A DNA stretch of 64,000 bases from Candidatus Iainarchaeum sp. (GCA_016187745.1 JACPJC010000006.1:115682-179681), one strand, 5' to 3'; shown: positions 42,153 through 51,016, counted from the first letter of the stretch. Made by a program: numbers and translations. The notes: generated from the sequence alone by a model not told the origin.

Positions 42153-43574
42153 ATGCGGCAGAAAGGGCAGGAAGCGGTTGAATACCTTGCGGTAATAATA
42201 GTGATGCTGCTTATTGTCGGGATTATTTTTGTGTATTCGCTTGACCTTTCCCAGCGCACCGTAATAACGGAGCAGGCAAGGAATGCCGTAAAAACCCTCG
42301 CGAATTCCGCGGACCTTGTTTATGCCTCCGGCCCGGGAAGCAAGATATATGCGGAAATAGAGCTGCCTGCAAACCTTGAGGGGGAAATCCTCGGGGACAA
42401 TGAAATAGGCTATAAGGTCAGAATAGGGGATGCACTTACCGACATATATGAGGTGACAAAGGCGCAGGTTACCGGGGAGCTTCCAATAGAGGCGGGAAAG
42501 CATTCAGTTGCGCTTGAGATGCTTGACAGCGGGTTTGTTAGGATAGGCGCAGGATTGATATTGAGCCCGAACAAGATTGCAAAAACAATTCTTCCGGGAA
42601 ACAGCTCAAGCGAAACCCTTACCGCATGGAATTCAACTTCCGCTTCCCTTTCCGGAATAACAAACTCGAAATCCGGGGGCATTGATGCGTTTACAAGCTT
42701 GGGGGCAATATCCTCAACGCTTGATGCAAATGCCTCGGACAGCTTTGACGCGCTATTTAACATTCCCTCGGGAACCTCCTCATCCACTTACTCCGGATAT
42801 GTTGCTGTCGATTCAAATTCCGGGCAGGGGGACAGGGCCCTGGTGCAGATATTCGTGCCGCAGGTCCTTACAAACATCAATGTGAAGGCCTATTCCGACT
42901 CAAATTATTCCTCGCATTCAGTCAATTTCGGAATCGGCTCAACTGTTTATTTTGAGGTTCTTGCCTATGACCAGGGCGCTTCGCCTGTTTCGCTTTCAGA
43001 CCTTAATGTTTTTGTGAAAAACCCTTCCGGAAGCGATGTGAATGTGTTCAGGAACTTAAGCGCGCCGAACGGGAGATACCTGGGGACTTTCAAGGTTCCG
43101 TGCGATGGCGCTTCCGGAAGCTGGACAATACTCGCAAACGGAAAGGCGTATTCCGCAGTGAGCGACTCAAATAATTTCAATGTAACAACAGTGGAGCAGC
43201 AGAGCTTCTTCGAGTTTGACTGGCTTACCGCGAGCTTTGCCTCCGCAGGGAAACATCTCAATGATTGGACTATCCGCAATATTGGCTGCGGAAGCATAAC
43301 AATAACAGACATGAATGTCGCGTGGTTCAATGATGCGGACAATGCAAAGCTGAAGAAAATAAGATTCAGCAATTCGGAAGTGTGGAGCGGCACATCTTCA
43401 GGAAACAGCTTCCTGAACATAGATGATTATTCCATAGGCGCCGGCATAGAGATAAGCACAAACAACAAGCTTGAATTTGATGATGAAGTGAATGACAATT
43501 CAGAGCAGTTCATCCTTACATTCAAATTCGGGGACGGAAGCACATACAAGACCCCAACATACTCTGCAGGCTGA
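42153..43574 (+). CDS. Large pilin-like protein, first gene of the pilus operon
   Basis: 473 residues. Class III signal MRQKG|QEAVEYLAVIIV with Glu at +5, then a hydrophobic helix. The body is beta-rich: residues about 80-230 include a KIAKTILPGNSSSETLT segment, and later PVSLSDLNVFVKNPSGSDVN resembles an Ig-like domain. The C-terminal third (DWTIRNIGCGSITITDMNVA, FDDEVNDNSEQFILTFKF) resembles domains seen at the end of archaeal pilin-like proteins. A TATA-like TATTTATAAT at 42116-42125 precedes it. Next gene begins ten bases after the stop. Confidence 0.82.
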   Translation: MRQKGQEAVEYLAVIIVMLLIVGIIFVYSLDLSQRTVITEQARNAVKTLANSADLVYASGPGSKIYAEIELPANLEGEILGDNEIGYKVRIGDALTDIYEVTKAQVTGELPIEAGKHSVALEMLDSGFVRIGAGLILSPNKIAKTILPGNSSSETLTAWNSTSASLSGITNSKSGGIDAFTSLGAISSTLDANASDSFDALFNIPSGTSSSTYSGYVAVDSNSGQGDRALVQIFVPQVLTNINVKAYSDSNYSSHSVNFGIGSTVYFEVLAYDQGASPVSLSDLNVFVKNPSGSDVNVFRNLSAPNGRYLGTFKVPCDGASGSWTILANGKAYSAVSDSNNFNVTTVEQQSFFEFDWLTASFASAGKHLNDWTIRNIGCGSITITDMNVAWFNDADNAKLKKIRFSNSEVWSGTSSGNSFLNIDDYSIGAGIEISTNNKLEFDDEVNDNSEQFILTFKFGDGSTYKTPTYSAG

Positions 43575-43584
43575 TGGGAATTTT

Positions 43585-43977
43585 ATGAAGGGCAGCATAG
43601 GGATTGAAACTATTGCGGTTGTAATGCTCCTGCTTGCGATGTTCGTAATCATAAATCTTTCAATAATAAACAACACGGATTTGGTAAATGCGCTGTCCGA
43701 GCAGTTCAGGCTGCAGGCAGAATGCAAGAAGGTTGCGGGCATAATAAGCGGAATTTACAGCGCGGGGGACGGCGCAAAATGGCAGGGGGAAATTGACAGG
43801 AATGCCGCAGTTTATTCCGATTACATTGACTTGTGGGATGGGAATTCCGGGTTCCCTGAACTTAAAAGCGTTTACTGCGCATTTTATGCGGATCTTAATG
43901 AAAGCGATTTCAATCTGGCAAGCGGGGGCATAATTGTTGAAAACAGCAGCGGGAAGGTTGTGATAAAAAATGCCTGA
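43585..43977 (+). CDS. Minor pilin-like protein
   Basis: 130 residues from the ATG at 43585 (the frame is open further upstream inside the previous gene). MKG|SIGIETIAVVMLLLA is a short class III-like signal with Glu at +5 after the predicted cut, followed by one hydrophobic helix and a small extracellular domain with paired cysteines (AECKKVAG and SVYCAFYAD). Overlaps the next gene by eight bases. Role in the pilus inferred from signal and context. Confidence 0.75.
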   Translation: MKGSIGIETIAVVMLLLAMFVIINLSIINNTDLVNALSEQFRLQAECKKVAGIISGIYSAGDGAKWQGEIDRNAAVYSDYIDLWDGNSGFPELKSVYCAFYADLNESDFNLASGGIIVENSSGKVVIKNA

Positions 43978-44458
43978 ATTCGGGAATTCCAGAGGGCAGG
44001 TGGTTTCATATGACCTGATGATTGCAATATTCATATTCCTGCTTGTTTTTGCATTTGCGCTGAGCGTTTGGCAGAATTCCATTGGCGCAATTGCAGGGGA
44101 GAAAATCCTTTATGAAATGAAGAATTCCGCAGTGCAGATTTCAAACCAGCTTGTAATGACCCCGGGAGTTCCGAGCAACTGGCATCTTAGCGGGGATGCG
44201 AACCTTTATGGCTTCGCATTGTCAAGGCGCGCGCTTTCGCTGCAGAAGCTAAATGCATTCAAGGCGCTGGATTACAATTCAGCAAAGGGCAGAATGGGAA
44301 TTGCCGATTATGACTTCTACATAAAGATTGAGCAGGACCTGAACAAGGCCTATGAGGCAGGAAGCATAAAAAGCGGCGCAGAGATTGCAATAAATTCATC
44401 AAGGGTTGTGAGCTACAATGGAAAAAATGCGATATTTTATTTCACGCTCTACAAATAA
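43970..44458 (+). CDS. Minor pilin-like protein
   Basis: 162 residues. N-terminus NSRG|QVVSYDLMIAIFIFLLVF: a positively charged turn and Gly before a hydrophobic helix, with Asp at +6 in place of Glu at +5. The extracellular part is mixed alpha/beta (IGAIAGEKILYEMKNSAVQ; MGIADYDFYIKIEQDLN). Same layout as the following gene, so the two are probably paralogues that pair in the fibre. Coupled to both neighbours by overlap or a few bases. Confidence 0.75.
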   Translation: MPEFGNSRGQVVSYDLMIAIFIFLLVFAFALSVWQNSIGAIAGEKILYEMKNSAVQISNQLVMTPGVPSNWHLSGDANLYGFALSRRALSLQKLNAFKALDYNSAKGRMGIADYDFYIKIEQDLNKAYEAGSIKSGAEIAINSSRVVSYNGKNAIFYFTLYK

Positions 44459-44462
44459 CGGG

Positions 44463-44894
44463 ATGCGGAAGGGGCACATGCTGACCCTCGATGCCGCATT
44501 CTCAATAGTCATACTTATGGCCCTTGTGGGGATCATGGGCTATGTGCCATTGATGGGGAGCAACGACCCCTACTCCGGGCTCAATATGCAGAGGAGCATG
44601 AATGATGCGCTTGACCTGCTTGATGCGCAGGGGGTCCTGCAGCAGTTTGATTCGAATAAAATTTCCACGGAGATAGATTCAGCAATGCCCGTGCAGTATT
44701 CGTGGAGGATGCGCATTGAGAAATTCTCCTATGCGAATGACTCATTTACGGAAAGGGATGAGATAAATTTCGGCGCGGGCGATGCAAACCTCTCGGGAAA
44801 GGATTTGATGCACGGGAGAAGGCTTTTCCTTACATTTAAGGACAATGAAATTGAGTATTTCTATGATGCGCAGTACTGGGTATGGGTGAAATGA
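44463..44894 (+). CDS. Minor pilin-like protein
   Basis: 143 residues from the ATG at 44463, four bases after the previous stop; an earlier in-frame ATG at 44418 would overlap that gene by 41 bases. MRKG|HMLTLDAAFSIVILMALV is a class III-like signal with Asp at +6. The body includes a region PVQYSWRMRIEKFSYAND. The C-terminal WVWVK and TGA stop overlap the next ATG. The 3' end forms the left copy of a 16-bp duplication around a repeat insertion. Confidence 0.72.
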   Translation: MRKGHMLTLDAAFSIVILMALVGIMGYVPLMGSNDPYSGLNMQRSMNDALDLLDAQGVLQQFDSNKISTEIDSAMPVQYSWRMRIEKFSYANDSFTERDEINFGAGDANLSGKDLMHGRRLFLTFKDNEIEYFYDAQYWVWVK

Positions 44895-45018
44895 TGGGGC
44901 AGAAGGAAGGGGTCAGGATTAACCTCAAAACTAAGGAAGGTATCGGAAACGTAGTTTCTGATGGAAAACTGGTGGAAACCTTGGTTTCCCGCGGTTTGGT
45001 GCGGGTGAAATAATGGGG
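44884..45018. repeat. Hairpin repeat copy A with 16-bp flanking duplication
   Basis: The repeat core at 44909-45004 matches the minus-strand copy at 54837-54930 except for one point change and a few changes in one stem. It is flanked by GGGTGAAATGATGGGG (44884-44899) and GGGTGAAATAATGGGG (45003-45018), 15 of 16 identical. Removing the insert plus one flank would restore a simple stop/start junction between two pilin-like genes. Internal stems: TCGGAAAC/GTTTCTGA and the palindrome GGAAACCTTGGTTTCC. Confidence 0.75.
44894..45013 (+). CDS. Possible 39-codon ORF created by the repeat insertion
   Basis: ATG at 44894 overlaps the previous stop (TGATG) and the TAA at 45011-45013 overlaps the next ATG, so translation could pass through the repeat without breaking coupling. 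The peptide (MGQKEGVRINLKTKEGIG...) is not recognisable, and the equivalent sequence at 54837-54930 has lost two bases and the frame. I regard it as a passenger of the repeat, not an established gene. Confidence 0.35.
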   Translation: MGQKEGVRINLKTKEGIGNVVSDGKLVETLVSRGLVRVK

Positions 45019-45861
45019 GGCAGGGGAATTATATTAACGCTGACAATACTGCTGTTCAGCCTTGCGGTTATAGGGCTGAGCTCGCAATTGAGGGAAAACA
45101 CAAGGCTGCTTGAGCAGAATGCGCAGTTTGTTTCCGCAATAGACAGGGTCGCATACAAATTTGAGAATGTGCAGGACAACATATATGACATAATGCTCAA
45201 CGTAGGGAACATGGATTTTGATTCAAATGCCGAAGCGATATGGTTTTATGAGAGGCTGCCCGAGAAAACAAAGAAGGACACTTACCAGATTGACCTGGAT
45301 GCGTACAGGGAATTTGTCTTCCTGCATTCTGATGCGCTTGATGTGAACATAAATTCAGCAACTGTGGACGTGAGGGATTTGCTCGTTTCCCCCTATGACA
45401 TAAACTACACGCACTCGAAGGACAAGGGGAAATACTACAATGAAATTTCATATTCCCCTGAAAGCCTTAATTTTGAGGGCTATTTCATTGACATTACCCT
45501 GCAGAACCAGGATTACAACGGGATAATAAAAAACATGAAAACGTCTCCAACCAACAACATAAATCTTGATTTGGTAATAAGGAACAGCACAAAAATTACT
45601 GAGAATGAGCTGCACTACACTGATGTGGACCCTACAAAAACCAGCACAATAACAGTAAAGACCTCCGGCGTGGCGCAGAAGGACATTGAGATAACAATAA
45701 CTCCCACAGGAGTCCTTACAATAACCAACAACAATCAGGTCCCAATAGACATAAATTCGGGAATAAATTTCGGGGCGCTTGCGACTGAAATGCCAATAGT
45801 GGAGCTTCCTGACAATATGGTTGTGGTGGGGAGCGCGGACTATAATGTAGAAAAGAGGTAG
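45013..45861 (+). CDS. Pilin-like protein, 282 residues
   Basis: MGGRG|IILTLTILLFSLAVIGLS: a short basic N-terminus ending in Gly followed by a hydrophobic helix, then a helical stretch (LRENTRLLEQNAQFVSAIDR) and a beta-rich ectodomain with several NxS/T sites. The last 60 residues (QKDIEITITPTGVLTITNNN, VPIDINSGINFGAL) look like a small beta sandwich. Larger than its neighbours. Operon position suggests a pilus component; no family name can be given. Confidence 0.7.
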   Translation: MGGRGIILTLTILLFSLAVIGLSSQLRENTRLLEQNAQFVSAIDRVAYKFENVQDNIYDIMLNVGNMDFDSNAEAIWFYERLPEKTKKDTYQIDLDAYREFVFLHSDALDVNINSATVDVRDLLVSPYDINYTHSKDKGKYYNEISYSPESLNFEGYFIDITLQNQDYNGIIKNMKTSPTNNINLDLVIRNSTKITENELHYTDVDPTKTSTITVKTSGVAQKDIEITITPTGVLTITNNNQVPIDINSGINFGALATEMPIVELPDNMVVVGSADYNVEKR

Positions 45862-45900
45862 GATTAATAATTAATAAAATATAATATTCTTGGTGCAAAA

Positions 45901-47547
45901 ATGGCCGGGGAAGAAAAAAGGGGCTTGGAGCAGGGCTCTGCGGAATCTGGAAAGAAAAGCGGGCATTTCGACATAGTGGATTTCATTCTGGGGCTTTTGG
46001 GGCTGAAAAAGCGCGGCGGGGAAATTGGGATAAAGCCCGAAGCGCCCGGGAAAAAGCCCGCAACCCTGCCGGCAATCAAAAGGCCTGCCCGCAGGAAGGC
46101 AGGGCAAAAAAAGAAAAAAACAGGGAAAATCGCGCGCGGGAAAAAGGCAAAAAAAAGAAGGGCTGAAAAATTAATACCGGAAAGGGAAGAGCACAAAACA
46201 AGCAGAATTGCAAAGCCGGCTGCAGGAAGGGAAAAAGCCGGGGGGGTGCCGAAGCTTCCGGAAGCGATAAGGGTCGTTTATGAAAGCGCCGCAAGGGATG
46301 AGGGCGCAATTGAGGGGGACATCTCAACAACAAAAAAGCTGCTTGAGAGGATTGAAAACCAGTTCTTCCGGAGGGAAATAAGCGAGGAGGAATACAGGAA
46401 AAGGAAATCCGAACTGGAGGAAAAACTTTTCGTGCTTGAGGAAAAGCGCAAGGGCCTGCAGAAGAACAGGCTGCAGCTTGCGAAGTATGCGCAGACGCAA
46501 AAGGAGGAGGGCAGGGCAAAAACCGAAATTGCGCAGATAACCGCAAAAATGCAGGGGCTTGAGCAGGATTTTTCTTCGGGAAAGATAAGCGAGGAAGCTT
46601 ACGGCGGCACAAAGGCGGCATATGAATCAAGGCTTTTTGAGCTGAAGAGAAAGGCCAGGAAAGTTGAGGGGCAGAGAATTTCCGCAGAGAAGGAAGTTCT
46701 TGGAGGTTCAGGGAAAAAAGAAGGGCCAGGCGGGATAATAGCAAAGCCGGGGAAGGGGGCAGGGGCGGAAGAAGGGCCGGCGGGGATGGTTGAGCTTCCG
46801 AAGGGAATAACAGCAAAGCCCGGAGGGAAAATAGAAGTTCCGGAAATGAGGCGCAAGCCGGCGGAGAAGAGACAAAAGCCCGCTGAAAAGGCAGTTCCTG
46901 AAACTGAAAAGCCAATTATTGAAAAGCTCATGGAGGCAAAGGCCTCAGGCACAATAGATGAGGGCAAATTAAAGGAGCTTGAGGGGCACATAAGGGAGCT
47001 GATGAAAACTTACAACATCCCTGAAGGGGAGATTGAAAAGGAAATCGGGGGGATAAGGGCTGACCATGCGCTTGAGGACGCGGAAAAGCTGATTGATTTG
47101 ATGGAATTGGAGCACAGGGCGCAGGGGTTGGAGGGAACTGAGCATGAAGAAGCCAAGCGTGAGGAGGCAAAGGCAGTAATAAAGGAAATAAAGAAGCACA
47201 GGATTGTAACGGATTTTGACAGGATATTGCAGCTTGTGAATGAAAGGGGAAAAATAAAAACTAATGATGCGATCAAGGAACTCGGCATACAGCCGAAGAG
47301 GATGGATGAGGTTGTGGAAATACTGGAGAGGGAAGGGCTTGTGAAGATTGAGTATTCTGCAGTTGGGAGCGCATGGATTTTCTCCCCGGAATACAAAAAG
47401 CCCGTGCAGGAAAAGGGAAAGAAAAAGGCTGTTGGAGCCGAAGCAAAGCCCGGGGCCGCAAAACCAGAAGTCCAGAAAAAGAAATTCAGCTTTATTGAGG
47501 CGCTCAAAATAAGGCGCCCGGAAAACAAGGAAAGCAAAAAAGCATAA
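45901..47547 (+). CDS. Charged cytoplasmic winged-helix protein in the pilus operon
   Basis: 548 residues, no signal peptide. The N-terminus has an amphipathic segment (FDIVDFILGLLGLKKRG), then long Lys/Arg-rich linkers. Residues about 145-240 are coiled coil with two SHOCT-like units, FFRREISEEEYRKRKSELEE and FSSGKISEEAYGGTKAAYES. After a Pro/Lys linker, a helical region (about 345-430) and a winged helix (DFDRILQLVNERGKIKTNDA, VEILEREGLVKIEYSAVGS), then a basic tail. It sits directly upstream of the secretion ATPase. It could link the membrane platform, the ATPase and DNA or RNA; this is inference. Confidence 0.65.
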   Translation: MAGEEKRGLEQGSAESGKKSGHFDIVDFILGLLGLKKRGGEIGIKPEAPGKKPATLPAIKRPARRKAGQKKKKTGKIARGKKAKKRRAEKLIPEREEHKTSRIAKPAAGREKAGGVPKLPEAIRVVYESAARDEGAIEGDISTTKKLLERIENQFFRREISEEEYRKRKSELEEKLFVLEEKRKGLQKNRLQLAKYAQTQKEEGRAKTEIAQITAKMQGLEQDFSSGKISEEAYGGTKAAYESRLFELKRKARKVEGQRISAEKEVLGGSGKKEGPGGIIAKPGKGAGAEEGPAGMVELPKGITAKPGGKIEVPEMRRKPAEKRQKPAEKAVPETEKPIIEKLMEAKASGTIDEGKLKELEGHIRELMKTYNIPEGEIEKEIGGIRADHALEDAEKLIDLMELEHRAQGLEGTEHEEAKREEAKAVIKEIKKHRIVTDFDRILQLVNERGKIKTNDAIKELGIQPKRMDEVVEILEREGLVKIEYSAVGSAWIFSPEYKKPVQEKGKKKAVGAEAKPGAAKPEVQKKKFSFIEALKIRRPENKESKKA

Positions 47548-47576
47548 AAGGGAATGACTTAATATTGGGGGATACA

Positions 47577-49139
47577 ATGCCGGGAAAATTCGCATCAAAG
47601 AAGCAGAAGGAAAAGCCTGAAAGGGCAACCGACGGCTTCAGGCGCGTTCTTGAGAGCTACAAGGTTGAAGCGGACAATGTGAAAGTTGAAGTGGACATAG
47701 CGGATGACAAGGATTCGTTTGTGAAGATGTATCTCCTTAACATTCCCGAGTATGGCCCCGGGACGCGCGCGCTGCTTGACAGCCTGAAGGGGAGCATAAT
47801 CTCCGAGGCAACCATTGAGGCGGAGAAAATGTTTGATGTGAAGTTTGTTTCCGCGCTTAAGGAAAGGTTCAGCAGGCGCGCTGAATCAATACTGCAGAAG
47901 GAGCTCCCCAACATAACCCCCGAAATAAAAAACACGCTCATAGGGATGCTGCTCCAGGAGATGCTGGGGCTGGGGAGAATTGAGTTCCTTCTCAACGATG
48001 CGAATTTGGAGGAAATCGTAATAAATTCCTCAACAGAGCCCATGTGGGTATACCACAGGAAATACGGCTGGCTCAAAACTAACATCAACATAGACAAGGA
48101 AAACGACATCCAGAATTATGCGAGCATAATCGCAAGAAGGGTTGGAAAGCAGATTACAATCCTTGATCCATTGCTTGATGCGCATCTGATAACAGGGGAC
48201 AGGGCAAATGCAACGCTCTTCCCGATATCCGGGAAGGGAAACACGCTTACAATAAGGCGCTTCAGGAGGGAGCCCTGGACAGTTACGGATTTCATAGAAA
48301 ATGGGACTGCAACAGCGGAGATAATGGCGCTTGTATGGACCGCAATGGAGTATGAGCTTAACATGATTGTAAGCGGAGGGACTGCTTCAGGAAAAACCTC
48401 ATTCCTAAATGTGTGCATGCCTTTCATACAGCCGAACCACAGGATAATAAGTATCGAGGACACTAGGGAATTAGTTATGCCGGAATTCCTGCACTGGGTC
48501 CCATTAACCACAAGGGAGCCTAATCCGGAAGGAAAGGGCGGCGTTGCAATGCTTGACCTTCTTGTAAATTCCCTGAGGATGCGCCCGGACAGGATAATTG
48601 TCGGGGAGGTAAGAAGGCAGAGGGAAGCCGAGGTAATGTTCGAGGGAATGCACACAGGGCACAGCGTTTATACTACTGTTCATGCGGACACTGCGGAAGA
48701 AACAATACACAGGCTAACAAACCCCCCGATTTCAATTCCCCCATCAATGCTAACGACAGTGCATTTGAATGTTGTAATGTTCAGGAACAGGAGGCTGGGG
48801 GTAAGGCGCATCCTGCAAGTGGCTGAATATGTTCCCGAAAAGCGCACCGAGGACATTGAAATAGTGAAGCCCAACATACTCTACCGCTGGAAGGCCGCGA
48901 ATGACATAATTTCCAAGCACTCGGAGAGCATAAGGCTTTATGACGAGCTTGGCCTCTACACGGGAATGAGCCAGGATGAAATCAACCGCGAGCTGAAGGT
49001 GAAGCAGGCGATACTGCGCTGGATGGTTGAAAAGAAAATAAATGCGATAGATGATGTGGGGAAGCTTATGGCGCTTTATTACAAGAACCGCGATGAAGTG
49101 ATAGGCATGGTAAAGGAAAACAAGAGGCCGGAGCTGTAA
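47577..49139 (+). CDS. Type IV pilus/archaellum-type secretion ATPase
   Basis: Hexameric motor of the PilB/ArlI/GspE superfamily that drives pilus assembly. 520 residues from the ATG at 47577 (preceded by GGGGGAT; a TTG at 47565 is less likely). N-terminal domain followed by LEEIVINSSTEPMWVYH, Walker A SGGTASGKTSFLN (about 277-289), the Asp box IISIEDTRELVMPE, Walker B MRPDRIIVGEVR and the His box TGHSVYTTVHAD. All key residues are present. It is the only such ATPase in the window. Confidence 0.93.
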   Translation: MPGKFASKKQKEKPERATDGFRRVLESYKVEADNVKVEVDIADDKDSFVKMYLLNIPEYGPGTRALLDSLKGSIISEATIEAEKMFDVKFVSALKERFSRRAESILQKELPNITPEIKNTLIGMLLQEMLGLGRIEFLLNDANLEEIVINSSTEPMWVYHRKYGWLKTNINIDKENDIQNYASIIARRVGKQITILDPLLDAHLITGDRANATLFPISGKGNTLTIRRFRREPWTVTDFIENGTATAEIMALVWTAMEYELNMIVSGGTASGKTSFLNVCMPFIQPNHRIISIEDTRELVMPEFLHWVPLTTREPNPEGKGGVAMLDLLVNSLRMRPDRIIVGEVRRQREAEVMFEGMHTGHSVYTTVHADTAEETIHRLTNPPISIPPSMLTTVHLNVVMFRNRRLGVRRILQVAEYVPEKRTEDIEIVKPNILYRWKAANDIISKHSESIRLYDELGLYTGMSQDEINRELKVKQAILRWMVEKKINAIDDVGKLMALYYKNRDEVIGMVKENKRPEL

Positions 49140-49141
49140 AA

Positions 49142-50029
49142 ATGGCTATGAGGATGGTTCCGTTCAGCCCTGTTCCTGTTGGCGCCCTGAAAAAAATCTC
49201 AAGGCCGCTTATGGGCATTGGGGCGGTATTTGCAAGGGCCTTCCCCTACCTGGAACTGGAGCTTGAGCAGGCCGAAGCCGGAATAGACATTGACGAGTAT
49301 GGCGCGATAATGATTTTCCTCTTCTCATTTTATTTCCTGTTCATGGCATTCATCATCTTTGCAGTAGGCACGAAAATGGGGGCGCAGAATGTTCCCATAC
49401 TTTCGATTACTGCAGGAATGCTGATCGCATTTCTTGTGATGATGCAGCTTTCCATCTATCCCAAAATGCTAGTGAGAAAGAAAGTAAGGGACATCGAGAG
49501 GAATCTGGTATTTGCGCTGCGCACTGTGCTTATTGAAATAAAGTCCGGGGTTTCGCTGTTTGATGCGCTTGTTATGATTGCAAACGGCGAGTATGGGGCA
49601 TTAAGCTCTGAATTCAAGAGGGCGGTTGATGAAATTAACACAGGGACAAAAGAGGAGGACGCTTTGCAAAAGCTGGCAATGAACAATCCCTCGCTTTTTT
49701 TCAGGCGCTCCCTGTGGCAGATAGTGAATGGGATGAAGGCCGGGGTTGATGTGAGCAGGGTATTGGCTGAGCTTGTTGCAACAATGACAAAGGAGCAGCG
49801 CATACAAATCAACCGCTATGGCTCGCAGCTCAGGCTCTTTTCCCTGATGTACATGATGCTTGGAGTAATAGTGCCGTCTTTGGGACTGACTTTCCTGATA
49901 ATACTCTCAAGCTTCCCGCAGATTCAGATTACTGAAATTCTCTTCTGGATACTGCTTGTGGTAATTATTTTCGGGCAGCTCATGTATGTGGGGCTTATAA
50001 AATCAAGGAGGCCCAATCTCCTGGGATGA
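49142..50029 (+). CDS. TadC/FlaJ-type membrane platform protein, first
   Basis: 295 residues. One T2SSF domain: IFLFSFYFLFMAFIIFAVG and SITAGMLIAFLVMMQLSI are membrane helices, followed by the cytoplasmic helical bundle IERNLVFALRTVLIEIKSGV, DALVMIANGEYG, LWQIVNGMKAGVDVSRVL, and two C-terminal membrane segments (LMYMMLGVIVPSLGLTFLII, ILFWILLVVIIFGQLMYVG). It starts two bases after the ATPase stop. Forms the inner-membrane base onto which the ATPase docks. Confidence 0.9.
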   Translation: MAMRMVPFSPVPVGALKKISRPLMGIGAVFARAFPYLELELEQAEAGIDIDEYGAIMIFLFSFYFLFMAFIIFAVGTKMGAQNVPILSITAGMLIAFLVMMQLSIYPKMLVRKKVRDIERNLVFALRTVLIEIKSGVSLFDALVMIANGEYGALSSEFKRAVDEINTGTKEEDALQKLAMNNPSLFFRRSLWQIVNGMKAGVDVSRVLAELVATMTKEQRIQINRYGSQLRLFSLMYMMLGVIVPSLGLTFLIILSSFPQIQITEILFWILLVVIIFGQLMYVGLIKSRRPNLLG

Positions 50030-50035
50030 TGAAGA

Positions 50036-51016
50036 ATGTATAAGAGATTCTCGGCCTTGCTGCCGAAAAGGGTCATTGAGGGGCTGCGCTCCCAGCTGGA
50101 GTATCTGAACATAAGCATAAATGAGAGGAGGTTTGCGGGCTTCCTTATAATTTACTCGCTTGCTCTTAGCTTCGGGATTGCATTCAACCTTGCATTGTTC
50201 CTGAGGATTCCGCTCTGGATAGGGTTTTCTGCCTGCCTTGGCTTTATCATATTGTGCACATATCTCTGGCTGAGCATTGCCGCGGAGGGCAAGGGCAAAT
50301 TTGTTGAGCGCATACTTCCTGATGCGCTGCAGCTGATTGCGAGCAACATGAAATCAGGGCTTACTGCGGAAAGGGCATTGTTCATAAGCGCAAGGCCCGA
50401 GTTCGGCCCTTTGGAAAGGGAGCTGAAAAGGGCAAGCGCGAAAATAATGTCCGGGGAGAGGGTTGAACTTGCCCTTATGGAATTGCCCAAGCGCATAAAA
50501 TCAAAAGTTCTGGAGCGCACAGTATGGCTGATTTCTGAGGGGGTTACCTCAGGCGGGCAGGTTGCGGATTTGCTCCTGCAGCTTTCCGATGACATCCGCG
50601 AGCAGAATGCGGTTGAGGAGGAGATAAAGGCGAACATAAGCATGTATATTATGCTGATATTCTTCTCAAGCGCGATTGGGGCTCCCGCGCTTTTCGGAAT
50701 TTCAACATTCATTGTGGAAATACTCTCAAAGCACATGACGGGCCTTGCATCGATTCCCTCGGGGGTTAACCTCGGGGTTGCAGGGCAGTTTGTTGGCGGC
50801 GGAGGGGGAGGCGCGCTTAACCCGGAATTCGTCCTGCTGTTTGCCTATATTGCGCTGTTCTTTTCATGCATATTTGCGGGAATGACAATCGGGGTTATAA
50901 ATTCCGGGAAGGAGAAGAACGGCGTTAAGTTCATACCATTGCTTCTTGCCATTGCATTCATTGTATTGTTTGCAATAAGAACCCTGCTGCTGTCCTTCTT
51001 CGGCGGGATTATGTAA
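50036..51016 (+). CDS. TadC/FlaJ-type membrane platform protein, second
   Basis: 326 residues, same domain plan as the preceding gene: membrane helices near 40-80 (FGIAFNLALFLRIPLWIGF), cytoplasmic bundle with PDALQLIASNMKSGLTAERA, WLISEGVTSGGQVADLLLQL and SDDIREQNAVEEEIKANIS, then membrane helices (MYIMLIFFSSAIGAPALFG; VLLFAYIALFFSCIFAGMT; FIPLLLAIAFIVLFAIRTLL). Archaeal systems often have one two-domain FlaJ; here two proteins, as in Tad-like TadB/TadC, may form a heteromer. Last gene of the operon; starts six bases after its neighbour. Confidence 0.9.
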   Translation: MYKRFSALLPKRVIEGLRSQLEYLNISINERRFAGFLIIYSLALSFGIAFNLALFLRIPLWIGFSACLGFIILCTYLWLSIAAEGKGKFVERILPDALQLIASNMKSGLTAERALFISARPEFGPLERELKRASAKIMSGERVELALMELPKRIKSKVLERTVWLISEGVTSGGQVADLLLQLSDDIREQNAVEEEIKANISMYIMLIFFSSAIGAPALFGISTFIVEILSKHMTGLASIPSGVNLGVAGQFVGGGGGGALNPEFVLLFAYIALFFSCIFAGMTIGVINSGKEKNGVKFIPLLLAIAFIVLFAIRTLLLSFFGGIM

